From JBMZCV01 sp049613665 (lineage in GTDB: Bacteria > Bacteroidota > Bacteroidia > Chitinophagales > UBA2359), in contig JBMZCV010000056.1 in assembly GCA_049613665.1 (NCBI GenBank), positions 1-27,107 on the forward strand: DNA of 27,107 bases, in the 5' to 3' direction. This document shows, in pieces, positions 9,371 through 15,460 of the stretch (the first letter of the stretch is position 1; each line of letters begins with the position of its first letter). Made by a program: the position numbers and the translations under genes. The notes beneath the pieces are model-generated. The model was not told where the DNA came from. It ran no database searches and saw only the letters and a program-made list of their open reading frames with translations.

Positions 9371-9405
9371 ACAATTTGCAGCATAAATTTGTACGATTAT
9401 TTATT
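9371..9405 (+). repeat. Direct repeat copy A
   Basis: This 35-nt stretch matches 9674-9708 at 31 of 35 positions. Both copies contain AGCATAAATTTGT and hence an exact TAAATTTG promoter-like box. In copy A no TTG lies at the -33 position, so only copy B looks like a full promoter. Confidence 0.6.
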
Positions 9406-9420
9406 GTTTTTTTTCGAAGA

Positions 9421-9428
9421 CAAAAATA
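9421..9428 (-). promoter_or_regulatory. Candidate -7 box for glmM
   Basis: CAAAAATA on the plus strand reads TATTTTTG on the minus strand, an exact TAnnTTTG. It would start a transcript with a leader of about 80 nt before the glmM ATG. The -33 position has TTTTCG instead of TTG, so the match is partial. Confidence 0.4.
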
Positions 9429-9550
9429 ATGTCTTTTTTACGAAAATACTTTTTTAGTCCGTAGCTAAAAGCTTGATTATGAGGAGTTTATGTGAAAAAC
9501 AAGAAGTTGAAAAGTGTTTTTTTGTACTGATAAACACCTATTTTTGTATG

Positions 9551-9580
9551 TTGTTTATTATTTTACTTCCTCTATATTTG
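9551..9580 (+). promoter_or_regulatory. Consensus Bacteroidota promoter in gene-free DNA
   Basis: TTG (9551-9553), a 19-bp spacer and TATATTTG (9573-9580) match the consensus exactly. Transcription would run rightward into a region without a protein gene. The box is followed by TAGCATAA, as also occurs next to the 9674-9708 repeat. Confidence 0.55.
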
Positions 9581-9664
9581 TAGCATAAGAAAAACCATTG
9601 AATAAATGCCAAATGCAACTTAATAAATGGCCATTTTGATGTTCATACATTAAGTTTTATTGTG

Positions 9665-9694
9665 TTGCTTTTCACAATTTGTAGCATAAATTTG
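9665..9694 (+). promoter_or_regulatory. Consensus promoter for the candidate RNA at 9700-9880
   Basis: TTG (9665-9667), a 19-bp spacer and TAAATTTG (9687-9694) match the Bacteroidota consensus exactly. The box is part of direct repeat copy B (9674-9708). A start near 9700 would give an RNA of about 180 nt ending at the T-run at 9874-9880. Confidence 0.55.
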
Positions 9695-9708
9695 TTCAAT
9701 TACTTATT
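9674..9708 (+). repeat. Direct repeat copy B
   Basis: This is the partner of 9371-9405, 303 bp away. The four differences are all substitutions, so the copies align without gaps. It overlaps the -7 box of the promoter at 9665-9694. Confidence 0.6.
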
Positions 9709-9880
9709 TGATAAGTTTATTTCATGTTTTCTTTTTAATGTTTAGAGGCTGTTTTTAGGTTGTGTAATTAATATTATAAAACTTTTTGCGTGTACATTAC
9801 AAACCATTTTTTTTTGATGTCACCCTCATTTGTTTTGCCTAAAAACCTAGTTTTACACACCTAAAACAGCCTATTTTTTT
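9700..9880 (+). ncRNA. Candidate structured non-coding RNA of about 180 nt
   Basis: Positions 9746-9767 pair with 9853-9872 in a stem of about 20 base pairs interrupted by two single-T bulges (9756 and 9761). The stem encloses about 85 nt and is followed directly by a run of seven Ts. A consensus promoter lies just upstream (9665-9694) and no open frame is present. A competing pairing exists: GTTTTTAGG (9751-9759) also pairs perfectly with CCTAAAAAC (9839-9847), so the fold could switch. Closed ends around a large interior recall 6S RNA, but I see no diagnostic bubble and do not claim that identity. The ends are inferred from the promoter and the T-run. Confidence 0.45.
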
Positions 9881-10002
9881 GCGTAATATAACTAAAAAAA
9901 ACTTGAAAAGTGGAACGGTTTGAATAATGAAAGATTACTTTCTTCATTTAGCCAAACAAGAGAAATAAATTACTCCTTTAAAAAAGCTAACACTTTGCTC
10001 CT

Positions 10003-10055
10003 TAATGCGTTAGCAACCCAAACGAGCGATATTGAATAGTGCTTGACACTTATAT
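10003..10055 (+). repeat. Copy of a dispersed intergenic repeat
   Basis: It shares AATGCGTTAG and AATAGTGCTTG(A/G)CACTTATAT with 19532-19584, and the core TTGACACTTA (10043-10052) with several other intergenic sites. AGTG...CACT within it forms a short inverted repeat. No reading frame crosses it. Confidence 0.6.
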
Positions 10056-10230
10056 GAGTTTGTTGTTTATCCTAAAAAAATTATCACCTCTTTTTTATTC
10101 ATTTCCTATTATATTTAATTATTATTTCACATGTTTGCTGAAAAATTTGAAGACTACAATTTCAATTTGAGCTAAAAAGGATTTTAGATTTACATAGAAT
10201 CTAAGCTATTTTATATATTTCATATTTTGA

Positions 10231-10270
10231 AAAAGGCGTTTAAAAGAGAACTTTTAAACGCCTTTTTTTA
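10231..10270 (+). terminator. Strong intrinsic terminator, no gene upstream
   Basis: AAAAGGCGTTTAAAAG (10231-10246) and its exact complement (10251-10266) form a perfect 16-bp stem with an AGAA tetraloop and a T-run. The nearest plus-strand protein gene upstream ends at 7561, so this structure must end a transcript starting within the gene-free region, or act on the minus strand as well. A smaller hairpin (TTAGATT/AATCTAA, 10184-10204) lies just before it. Confidence 0.85.
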
Positions 10271-10745
10271 TATGACCAATATGTGACAATGATTTGTTTT
10301 TTATAAAGATACTATATAAAAATAAAATTATAATTTATAAGTGATTGATAAACAATAGTTTATGTCAATTATTTTTTTTTGTGTTTTTTTTTTATTGAAA
10401 AGAAAAAATATAACAATGACAAAACAGTAAATGTATTTATTTAATTTTTCTTTTGGTAAGAAAATTGCGGTTTTGGAAAGTAATAATTATACAATAAGCT
10501 TTTGAACTTGACGTTTCACAATTTTTTTATGTGTTTGTTTTTTGCAAAATCAAAAGTTGAAGAAACCTTTTAATCAAGCTTTCGTATAGTAAAATAAAAA
10601 AGTAATTTTATTATTTAATAATAACTAGCAGTTAAAAAAAATCAAATGATTAACAGTTAATGTGGTATATTATCTATACTTGTTTTAAAATTTAACTTTA
10701 TCAACTAATTTGGTTTGGTCGTACTAGCGTCAAAATAAAGCAATT

Positions 10746-11114
10746 ATGAAACATTTCTTTACCTTAATTTTTATTTTAGTTATACATCTGAATTTTCACT
10801 TTTCAAGTTTTAGTTATACCCTTTTGCCAAATGATATAACAATAAATATGAAAAAAATAAGTGATAATAAAGTAAATTCAATTATTTCACCAAATCCAGC
10901 GGCCGATAAAGCATTTTTGACGTTTGATAATCCAAATGGAGCAATTTATAAAATTGAAATATATGATATTATTGGAAATCAGGTTAAAGAATATAATGCT
11001 GTAAGTACAAATAAATTAGAACTTGATGTGACAGATTTTGATGAAGGCATGTACTTTTATTTTATTATTGAAGGAGAACAGCAAATGTCCACAGGTCGTT
11101 TATTTGTAAAATAA
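10746..11114 (+). CDS. Minimal secreted protein consisting mainly of a T9SS type A sorting domain
   Basis: The protein has 122 residues. An N-terminal hydrophobic signal peptide covers about 1-23. A linker of roughly 20 residues follows, and the rest is a type A T9SS C-terminal sorting domain: SPNPAADKA, then IEIYDIIGNQVKEY, and the final strand GRLFVK. This domain is normally the last ~80 residues of a much larger cargo; it guides outer-membrane translocation and is removed by the PorU sortase. Here there is almost no cargo left to release. It could be a decayed or truncated cargo gene, a short peptide precursor, or a factor that occupies the T9SS machinery. The gene stands alone, with a terminator directly at its stop codon. 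Confidence 0.8.
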   Translation: MKHFFTLIFILVIHLNFHFSSFSYTLLPNDITINMKKISDNKVNSIISPNPAADKAFLTFDNPNGAIYKIEIYDIIGNQVKEYNAVSTNKLELDVTDFDEGMYFYFIIEGEQQMSTGRLFVK

Positions 11115-11158
11115 AAACAGTTTTTAACTAAAAAAAGATGAGTCAAAAACTGTTTTTT
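11113..11158. terminator. Bidirectional terminator between convergent genes
   Basis: AAAAACAGTTTTT (11113-11125) pairs perfectly with AAAAACTGTTTTT (11145-11157). The arm overlaps the stop codon of the small T9SS protein. A- and T-rich flanks allow termination in both directions, serving also the minus-strand dehydrogenase that ends at 11190. Confidence 0.75.
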
Positions 11159-11189
11159 GAAAAAAAATGAAGAGCATCATTTTATGCAC

Positions 11190-12401
11190 TTATTTTCCAT
11201 TGGCATAATCTCTCAAATATTCATATTTTTCGGTCAAATCGCCATTTTTTGCAATGCTTGCTTTTTCAATAATTGCACTATCGGTGGCTAACAATTCTGG
11301 AATGATATGGTTAAATAAAGCAGTACCAAACATTTCGGAGGCATCACGAGGCAGTTCATTTGGCAAATTATCAATAGACATAATATCCACAGTATCAGAC
11401 AAATATGGAGCTACTTCCGCTTCTGTTTGCACATCATAACCAAAAGTAGAATCGCCAATAATAGTCGCTTTTGTTGTTGCTGGAATAGAGCCGTTGATGT
11501 CGCAAGTAATATCTGCAATCACTTTAATATTGAAATCTGTTGCACGCATATCAGCTTTGCTAAAGAAAATCGGTGCTTGTGGATTCCAATAAATGCCGTT
11601 AATCATAAAATCTGTTTCTTTGGTATAAGGCTCAAAAATGCAATCGTAATTTTCGGGGTTTTGATAAAAATCTTTGCGATTGAATGAATTATCAGTTTTA
11701 TGGCGATATAACTCTTCAATATCTAACATAACATACACAGGCTTGTCATAGTCATTTTGCAAAAAATCTTGTGGGCTTACTTCCTTAATATTCAATATAT
11801 CTAACACCTCTTTTGCTCCCAAGGAAACACGGCCACCACCTGTCACAGCAATTTTAATATTTGGCAATTTAGTATTATCATAAATGGCTTTTATTTCATC
11901 ATAGTCCTTAGATTTATGAGCTTCTGGCAGCGAAAAAGCACCTGTTTTTAAGCCATAATCACGCAAGCCATTGTGAGCACCTACAATTCCTGCAAACCTT
12001 CCGAAACCAATAATGCGTTTGCCATTTTCATATCTTAAACACTCATAATCAATCAGTTGTATGTTTTGCTTGATGATACTTTGCAACAATTTGCTGTTGT
12101 AAGGTTGTGCTTTTATGGTATGCGAAAAGAATAAAAATTTTTTGTTAGCAATTAAATTGCTAATTGGCACTTCTTTGACACCAAACAAAATATCACAATC
12201 GCTCACATCATCTACCAAATTGATGTTTTCTGCTTCATATTCGGCATCTGAAAAGCAACGATTGGGCGAGCGTTGAACGCTTAGGCTGATGCGGTCGCCA
12301 TATTTGTCTAATACTTGTTTGCACATTTTTGGAGGAAAAGGCACACGAGAGTCTGGAGGGTTTTTGCATTCTCGTATTACACCAAATTTTATTTTTGCCA
12401 T
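11190..12401 (-). CDS. Saccharopine dehydrogenase (LYS1 / lysine-ketoglutarate reductase-like) of the AlaDH/PNT fold
   Basis: The 403-residue NAD(P)-dependent enzyme combines an AlaDH/PNT N-terminal domain with a Rossmann domain. The N-terminal RECKNPPDSRVPF segment (about 10-22), GVKEVP with K76, and FFSHTIKAQ with H94 match the catalytic Lys/His pair of fungal saccharopine dehydrogenase (Lys1) and the reductase half of AASS. VTGGGRVSLGA at about 187-197 is the dinucleotide-binding turn, and DITCDINGSIPAT fits the LYS1/AASS substrate region. The likely reaction links lysine and 2-oxoglutarate through saccharopine, in either direction. Automatic pipelines may call it alanine dehydrogenase. 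An exact minus-strand -7 box at 12484-12491 suggests its own promoter, separate from the acyl cassette upstream. Confidence 0.8.
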   Translation of the reverse strand: MAKIKFGVIRECKNPPDSRVPFPPKMCKQVLDKYGDRISLSVQRSPNRCFSDAEYEAENINLVDDVSDCDILFGVKEVPISNLIANKKFLFFSHTIKAQPYNSKLLQSIIKQNIQLIDYECLRYENGKRIIGFGRFAGIVGAHNGLRDYGLKTGAFSLPEAHKSKDYDEIKAIYDNTKLPNIKIAVTGGGRVSLGAKEVLDILNIKEVSPQDFLQNDYDKPVYVMLDIEELYRHKTDNSFNRKDFYQNPENYDCIFEPYTKETDFMINGIYWNPQAPIFFSKADMRATDFNIKVIADITCDINGSIPATTKATIIGDSTFGYDVQTEAEVAPYLSDTVDIMSIDNLPNELPRDASEMFGTALFNHIIPELLATDSAIIEKASIAKNGDLTEKYEYLRDYANGK

Positions 12402-12483
12402 CTTGAGATTTTATTTTAAGTTATGTTTTATATTAACAAGAAATTTTAATATAAAATATATGATGAAATTAACAGTTGAATGA

Positions 12484-12491
12484 CAAAAGTA
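12484..12491 (-). promoter_or_regulatory. Candidate -7 box for the saccharopine dehydrogenase gene
   Basis: CAAAAGTA on the plus strand is TACTTTTG on the minus strand, an exact TAnnTTTG. It would give a leader of about 75 nt before the start codon at 12401. No exact -33 TTG is present. Confidence 0.4.
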
Positions 12492-12550
12492 CAATTTTTC
12501 TGCTAATTTTAAGATATTTTTATGGCTTAAAAATAAAACCTTGCCATTTT

Positions 12551-13297
12551 CTAAGCTCCTAACATTAAGCCACCGTCGAGGCAAATAGTTTGCCCTGTTA
12601 TCCATCGTGAAGCTGACGATAACAAAAAAATACTTGCGTTTGCAACATCATCACTTTGCCCTATTCCTAACGGATATCGCATCGCATCTTTTTCCATTGC
12701 TGCGGTCGAAACAGCCGCTTTTGTAGTTTCATACATATCGGTTTTTACCATAGCAGGAGCAAGGCAATTTACTCTAATTTTTCGGTGAGCGAGTTCTAAT
12801 GCCAAGCTGCGAGCAAAAGCCTCTAAAGCTGCTTTCGACCCAGCATAAACAGCACCACCTTTGTATGGATGCTGGGCAGCAATAGAACTAACAAAGACAA
12901 TACTTGCATTTTTATTAATTTTCTTTTTTTTGAGCAAAGTAGCACTTAAAATAACTGCCGATTCGTAGTTAATTTTCTGAATATCAAATAAATATGGTTG
13001 TTTTATAAATTTAATAGGTAAGGATTTTGAAATACCAGCACAATATACTAAACCATCTAAATGCTCTATATTTTCCACTAAATGTATTAAGTCTTTTTCT
13101 TTTGTTAAATCTGAAACAATTATTTGATGTTTTCCTTCCATTTCTGCCAAAGTCTGCTTCAAACGCTCTTCATTTCTACCTGTAATAAAAAGGTTTGCAC
13201 CCATTTTGCTAATATTGATAGCCGTTTGTTTTCCAATGCCAGAAGATGCACCAGTCACTAAAATAGTTTTGTTTTTTAGACTGAAAAAATCTTGCAT
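12551..13297 (-). CDS. Short-chain dehydrogenase/reductase, FabG-like
   Basis: This classical SDR has 248 residues. The NAD(P)-binding TGASSGIG lies at 15-22, YCAGIS near 85-90, and the catalytic residues are S138, Y151 and K155 in the S-(12)-Y-x3-K arrangement. The C-terminal WITGQTICLDGG segment is typical of 3-oxoacyl-ACP reductases. It lies 72 bp downstream of a ketoacyl synthase and follows an acyl carrier protein, so the likely substrate is a beta-ketoacyl group on that carrier, reduced to beta-hydroxyacyl. Sequence alone does not fix the substrate. No separate promoter box was seen before it, consistent with co-transcription. Confidence 0.85.
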   Translation of the reverse strand: MQDFFSLKNKTILVTGASSGIGKQTAINISKMGANLFITGRNEERLKQTLAEMEGKHQIIVSDLTKEKDLIHLVENIEHLDGLVYCAGISKSLPIKFIKQPYLFDIQKINYESAVILSATLLKKKKINKNASIVFVSSIAAQHPYKGGAVYAGSKAALEAFARSLALELAHRKIRVNCLAPAMVKTDMYETTKAAVSTAAMEKDAMRYPLGIGQSDDVANASIFLLSSASRWITGQTICLDGGLMLGA

Positions 13298-13369
13298 GAA
13301 TAGTGTTTTTTTATAATAAGTAAAATATTTTTTGTTTTAACCAAAACTGCTACAAAAAAATAACAAAAG

Positions 13370-14428
13370 CTATATTTCTAACATTTCTAAACACACAACT
13401 TGGTCGGTTTTGAGAGCCACCGAACCCCATGAGAGGCCAACGCCAAAGCCAGATAAAATTAAATTCATTTTTTTTGTTGTCAAATCTTGCCTTAGCTCCG
13501 AAACCATTGTTACAGGAATAGTTGCACAACTTGTATTGCCATATTTTTGTAGCGAATAAGGCACTTTTTCGCTTTCCAATTTCATTTTTTTGCGAAGCCG
13601 CTCATTCAACAACTTGTTTGCTTGATGAAAAACGAAATAATCAAAATCATCTGTCTTTTTTTTCATTATTTCTAGCAGCTTATTCAAATTTGGTACAACT
13701 TCTCGCATCGTAAAATTAAAAACACTCAAGCCGTTCATTTCCATTTGCAAACGGTTTCGAGCAATGCCTTTCCCATTATCATTTACTACTAGGCTATTTT
13801 CCGAAAAAGGATTTCTTGCTCCGCCATCTCGCACAATAATGGCTTCTTTTCCGCTTCCATCGCTCTGCAAATTGAAATAAAAATTTGGTTGAGCTAAAGT
13901 GTCACATTCGAGAGCCGTCGCACTGCCAGCATCTGCAAAAATAGGGGTAGTGCTTTTGTCATTGAGCGACACAATTTTTGAAGCAGTATCGCCCACAAGT
14001 AGCAGGCCTTTTTTGAAACCCATATTAGATAATAGGCTGCTAACAACTGACAAACCATATACATAAGCTGAACAGCCTAAATTGATATCGAAAGCCAAAC
14101 AAGAGTTCGGCAAATTTAGACGGTTTTGAAGCATAATAGCTGTGGCAGGTGTGATATGGTCTGGAGTTTGCGAAACAAAAACTAAAACCTGAATTTCATT
14201 TTTGTTCCATTGCAAAGCTTCAATCAATTTTTCGGCAGCTTCAAAGCATAAATCCGCAGCAGTTTGATGTGTCTCAACAATGCGTCTTTGTTCAATGCCA
14301 ACGGTTTTTGCAAACAAACGATAATCATTAGAACTGTTCCAAGCAAAGTTTTTGTTTTCAACAGTTTTTTTGGGAAGGCAGGCTGCTAAACCAACCATTT
14401 TGACATTAGGAATAGAAAAGATAGCCAT
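13370..14428 (-). CDS. 3-oxoacyl-ACP synthase III-type ketosynthase (FabH-like)
   Basis: The 352-residue thiolase-fold condensing enzyme joins an acyl starter to malonyl-ACP. The catalytic triad is C119 (in NLGCSAYVYG), H268 (in VFHQAN) and N298 (in YGNTSC). The C-terminal GFGVGLSWGS is the conserved KAS III closing loop. Length is slightly above FabH. Its place between a dedicated acyl carrier protein and an SDR suggests a specialised short acyl-chain pathway and not the housekeeping fab cluster. Similar triplets occur in Bacteroidota polysaccharide loci, where they make unusual N- or O-acyl groups; that role is inference here. A -7 box (TATTTTTG on the minus strand, 14501-14508) may give it an internal promoter. 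Confidence 0.88.
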   Translation of the reverse strand: MAIFSIPNVKMVGLAACLPKKTVENKNFAWNSSNDYRLFAKTVGIEQRRIVETHQTAADLCFEAAEKLIEALQWNKNEIQVLVFVSQTPDHITPATAIMLQNRLNLPNSCLAFDINLGCSAYVYGLSVVSSLLSNMGFKKGLLLVGDTASKIVSLNDKSTTPIFADAGSATALECDTLAQPNFYFNLQSDGSGKEAIIVRDGGARNPFSENSLVVNDNGKGIARNRLQMEMNGLSVFNFTMREVVPNLNKLLEIMKKKTDDFDYFVFHQANKLLNERLRKKMKLESEKVPYSLQKYGNTSCATIPVTMVSELRQDLTTKKMNLILSGFGVGLSWGSVALKTDQVVCLEMLEI

Positions 14429-14534
14429 TTAATATTTTTTTAGTTAAGAGTCTGTTTAAATTCTATCCATTGGCTTAAAAAAATCTAACTTTTTCAGCAT
14501 CAAAAATAAAACTTAAACAGCCTTTAAAAATGAG

Positions 14535-14564
14535 TAAGTGTCAAATACCAATTAAGCATTAGAT
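14535..14564 (-). repeat. Dispersed-repeat copy overlapping the acyl carrier protein stop
   Basis: On the plus strand it reads TAAGTGTCAAAT, a short spacer, AATT, then AGCATT and GAT, closely matching 15290-15322. On the minus strand the core is TTGACACTTA. The repeat includes the stop codon and last codons of the acyl carrier protein gene, so it probably forms that gene's 3' end. Confidence 0.5.
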
Positions 14565-14785
14565 TTCATTTCTTGAACAGCCACGAAAATATCTTTGATA
14601 GTATGACAAGCTGCTAATTTGTCGGCAGGCAATACTACTTCATAATGTTCATCAATCATAGCCAAAACAAGCAAGGCGTGCATAGATGTCCACTCTTCTA
14701 AATCACGAAATACTCTATTGGCAGTTATTAATGCAATATCTGTGTCGTCAAATTGCTCTGCAACAAGTAAGATGAATTTTTCCAT
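14552..14785 (-). CDS. Acyl carrier protein (dedicated, non-canonical)
   Basis: The 77-residue acidic four-helix carrier protein bears S34 as the predicted phosphopantetheine attachment site. The usual DSL motif is replaced by TSM in LEEWTSMHALLVLAMIDE, so this is a specialised carrier and not the housekeeping AcpP. The C-terminal HTIKDIF segment fits helix IV of the family. It heads the cassette ACP, KAS III, SDR on the minus strand. The 123 bp to the KAS III gene contain CTGTTTAA (14452-14459) and TTAAACAG (14513-14520), which can pair and may reduce read-through between the two genes. Confidence 0.85.
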   Translation of the reverse strand: MEKFILLVAEQFDDTDIALITANRVFRDLEEWTSMHALLVLAMIDEHYEVVLPADKLAACHTIKDIFVAVQEMKSNA

Positions 14786-14832
14786 TTTTTCTTTTTTTTA
14801 TATCAAAATTAACTTAATGAAAATAAGCAAAG

Positions 14833-14840
14833 CAAATTTA
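14833..14840 (-). promoter_or_regulatory. Candidate -7 box for the ACP/KAS III/SDR cassette
   Basis: CAAATTTA on the plus strand is TAAATTTG on the minus strand, an exact match. A CAA (TTG on the minus strand) lies at 14864-14866, giving a 23-bp spacer, somewhat longer than usual. The leader would be about 40 nt. Confidence 0.45.
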
Positions 14841-15109
14841 AGACTTCTATGCTTTTTTTTCGACAAAAGCGAAACTTTTAATGTATTAATTTAAATGTTT
14901 AGTAAGTATTTTTGAAAACTAGCACATTGTTTTTAAGACATTAGCCCAAGCCACACTTAGCGTTTTGATAGCTTTAGTTATTTTTTGTTAAAATATTTTA
15001 GAAAACAAGATGTATAAATAAATGCAAAATTTACTACACTATATTTCATTTATATATGGCGTCTTGTTTTATATATTTATTGTTTTAGGTGATTTTCTTT
15101 TATGAAAAC

Positions 15110-15119
15110 TTGACACTTA
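15110..15119 (+). repeat. TTGRCACTTA core, isolated copy
   Basis: The exact core TTGACACTTA lies in the divergent intergenic region. It is inverted relative to the copy at 15290-15299, with 170 bp between them. Confidence 0.45.
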
Positions 15120-15289
15120 ATGTTTTTTTTTCAACAAAAAAAAATAAATTTTTAATTTTTATAATGTGTATTGTTTTGATTGTTATGTTTTTATATATAA
15201 GTAGTGGGTTTTTGTTTATGTATTTTTTTTAAAAAAGTTTTGCAAAAATTAAAAAATGTCCACCGTTATATAAGCTAAAGGCTTTGAAA

Positions 15290-15322
15290 TAAGTGTCAAA
15301 TGACATAATTTAGCATTTGATG
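15290..15322 (-). repeat. Dispersed-repeat copy in the divergent intergenic region
   Basis: It begins TAAGTGTCAAAT and continues to TAGCATTTGATG, matching 14535-14564 apart from a 2-nt gap and two substitutions. A fainter echo (CAAAAGACATA...TAGCATTTAATGT) lies at about 23966-23999. Confidence 0.5.
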
Positions 15323-15460
15323 TGTAATATTGTAAAACTTATGCTAAAAAAGTGTTATGTTTTGTAATAAAAAATATATTTTGAAAAAAAATGCTTTTTT
15401 TGAAAAAACTTTAATCTAATAATATTATAAAAATTAATGAGAATGATAAGATTCATTAAC

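Larger units (their letters stand above)
9336..10745. other. 1.4-kb gene-free region with promoters, RNA structures and terminators
   Basis: No credible protein gene lies here. The region holds a minus-strand -7 box likely serving glmM (9421-9428), an imperfect direct repeat (9371-9405 and 9674-9708, 31 of 35 positions equal), several exact TAnnTTTG boxes on the plus strand (9384, 9539, 9573, 9687), a long-stem RNA candidate ending in a T-run at 9880, a dispersed-repeat copy at 10003-10055 and a 16-bp terminator at 10231-10266. From 10271 to 10745 it is almost pure A/T with no feature I can support. Confidence 0.6.
14786..15460. other. 675-bp divergent intergenic region
   Basis: No gene is supported here. 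It separates the minus-strand acyl cassette from the plus-strand adhesin-like genes and is very AT-rich. It holds the cassette's candidate -7 box (14833-14840), one TTGACACTTA core (15110-15119) and an inverted longer copy (15290-15322). No exact TAnnTTTG was found for the rightward gene; TATGTTTTG near 15355-15363 is one base too long. Confidence 0.5.

Noticed and set aside
9700..9880. 6S RNA identity for the structured region
   Set aside because: The size and closed ends are suggestive, but I cannot see the conserved central bubble, and the T-run after the stem is equally explained by a generic small RNA or a terminator.
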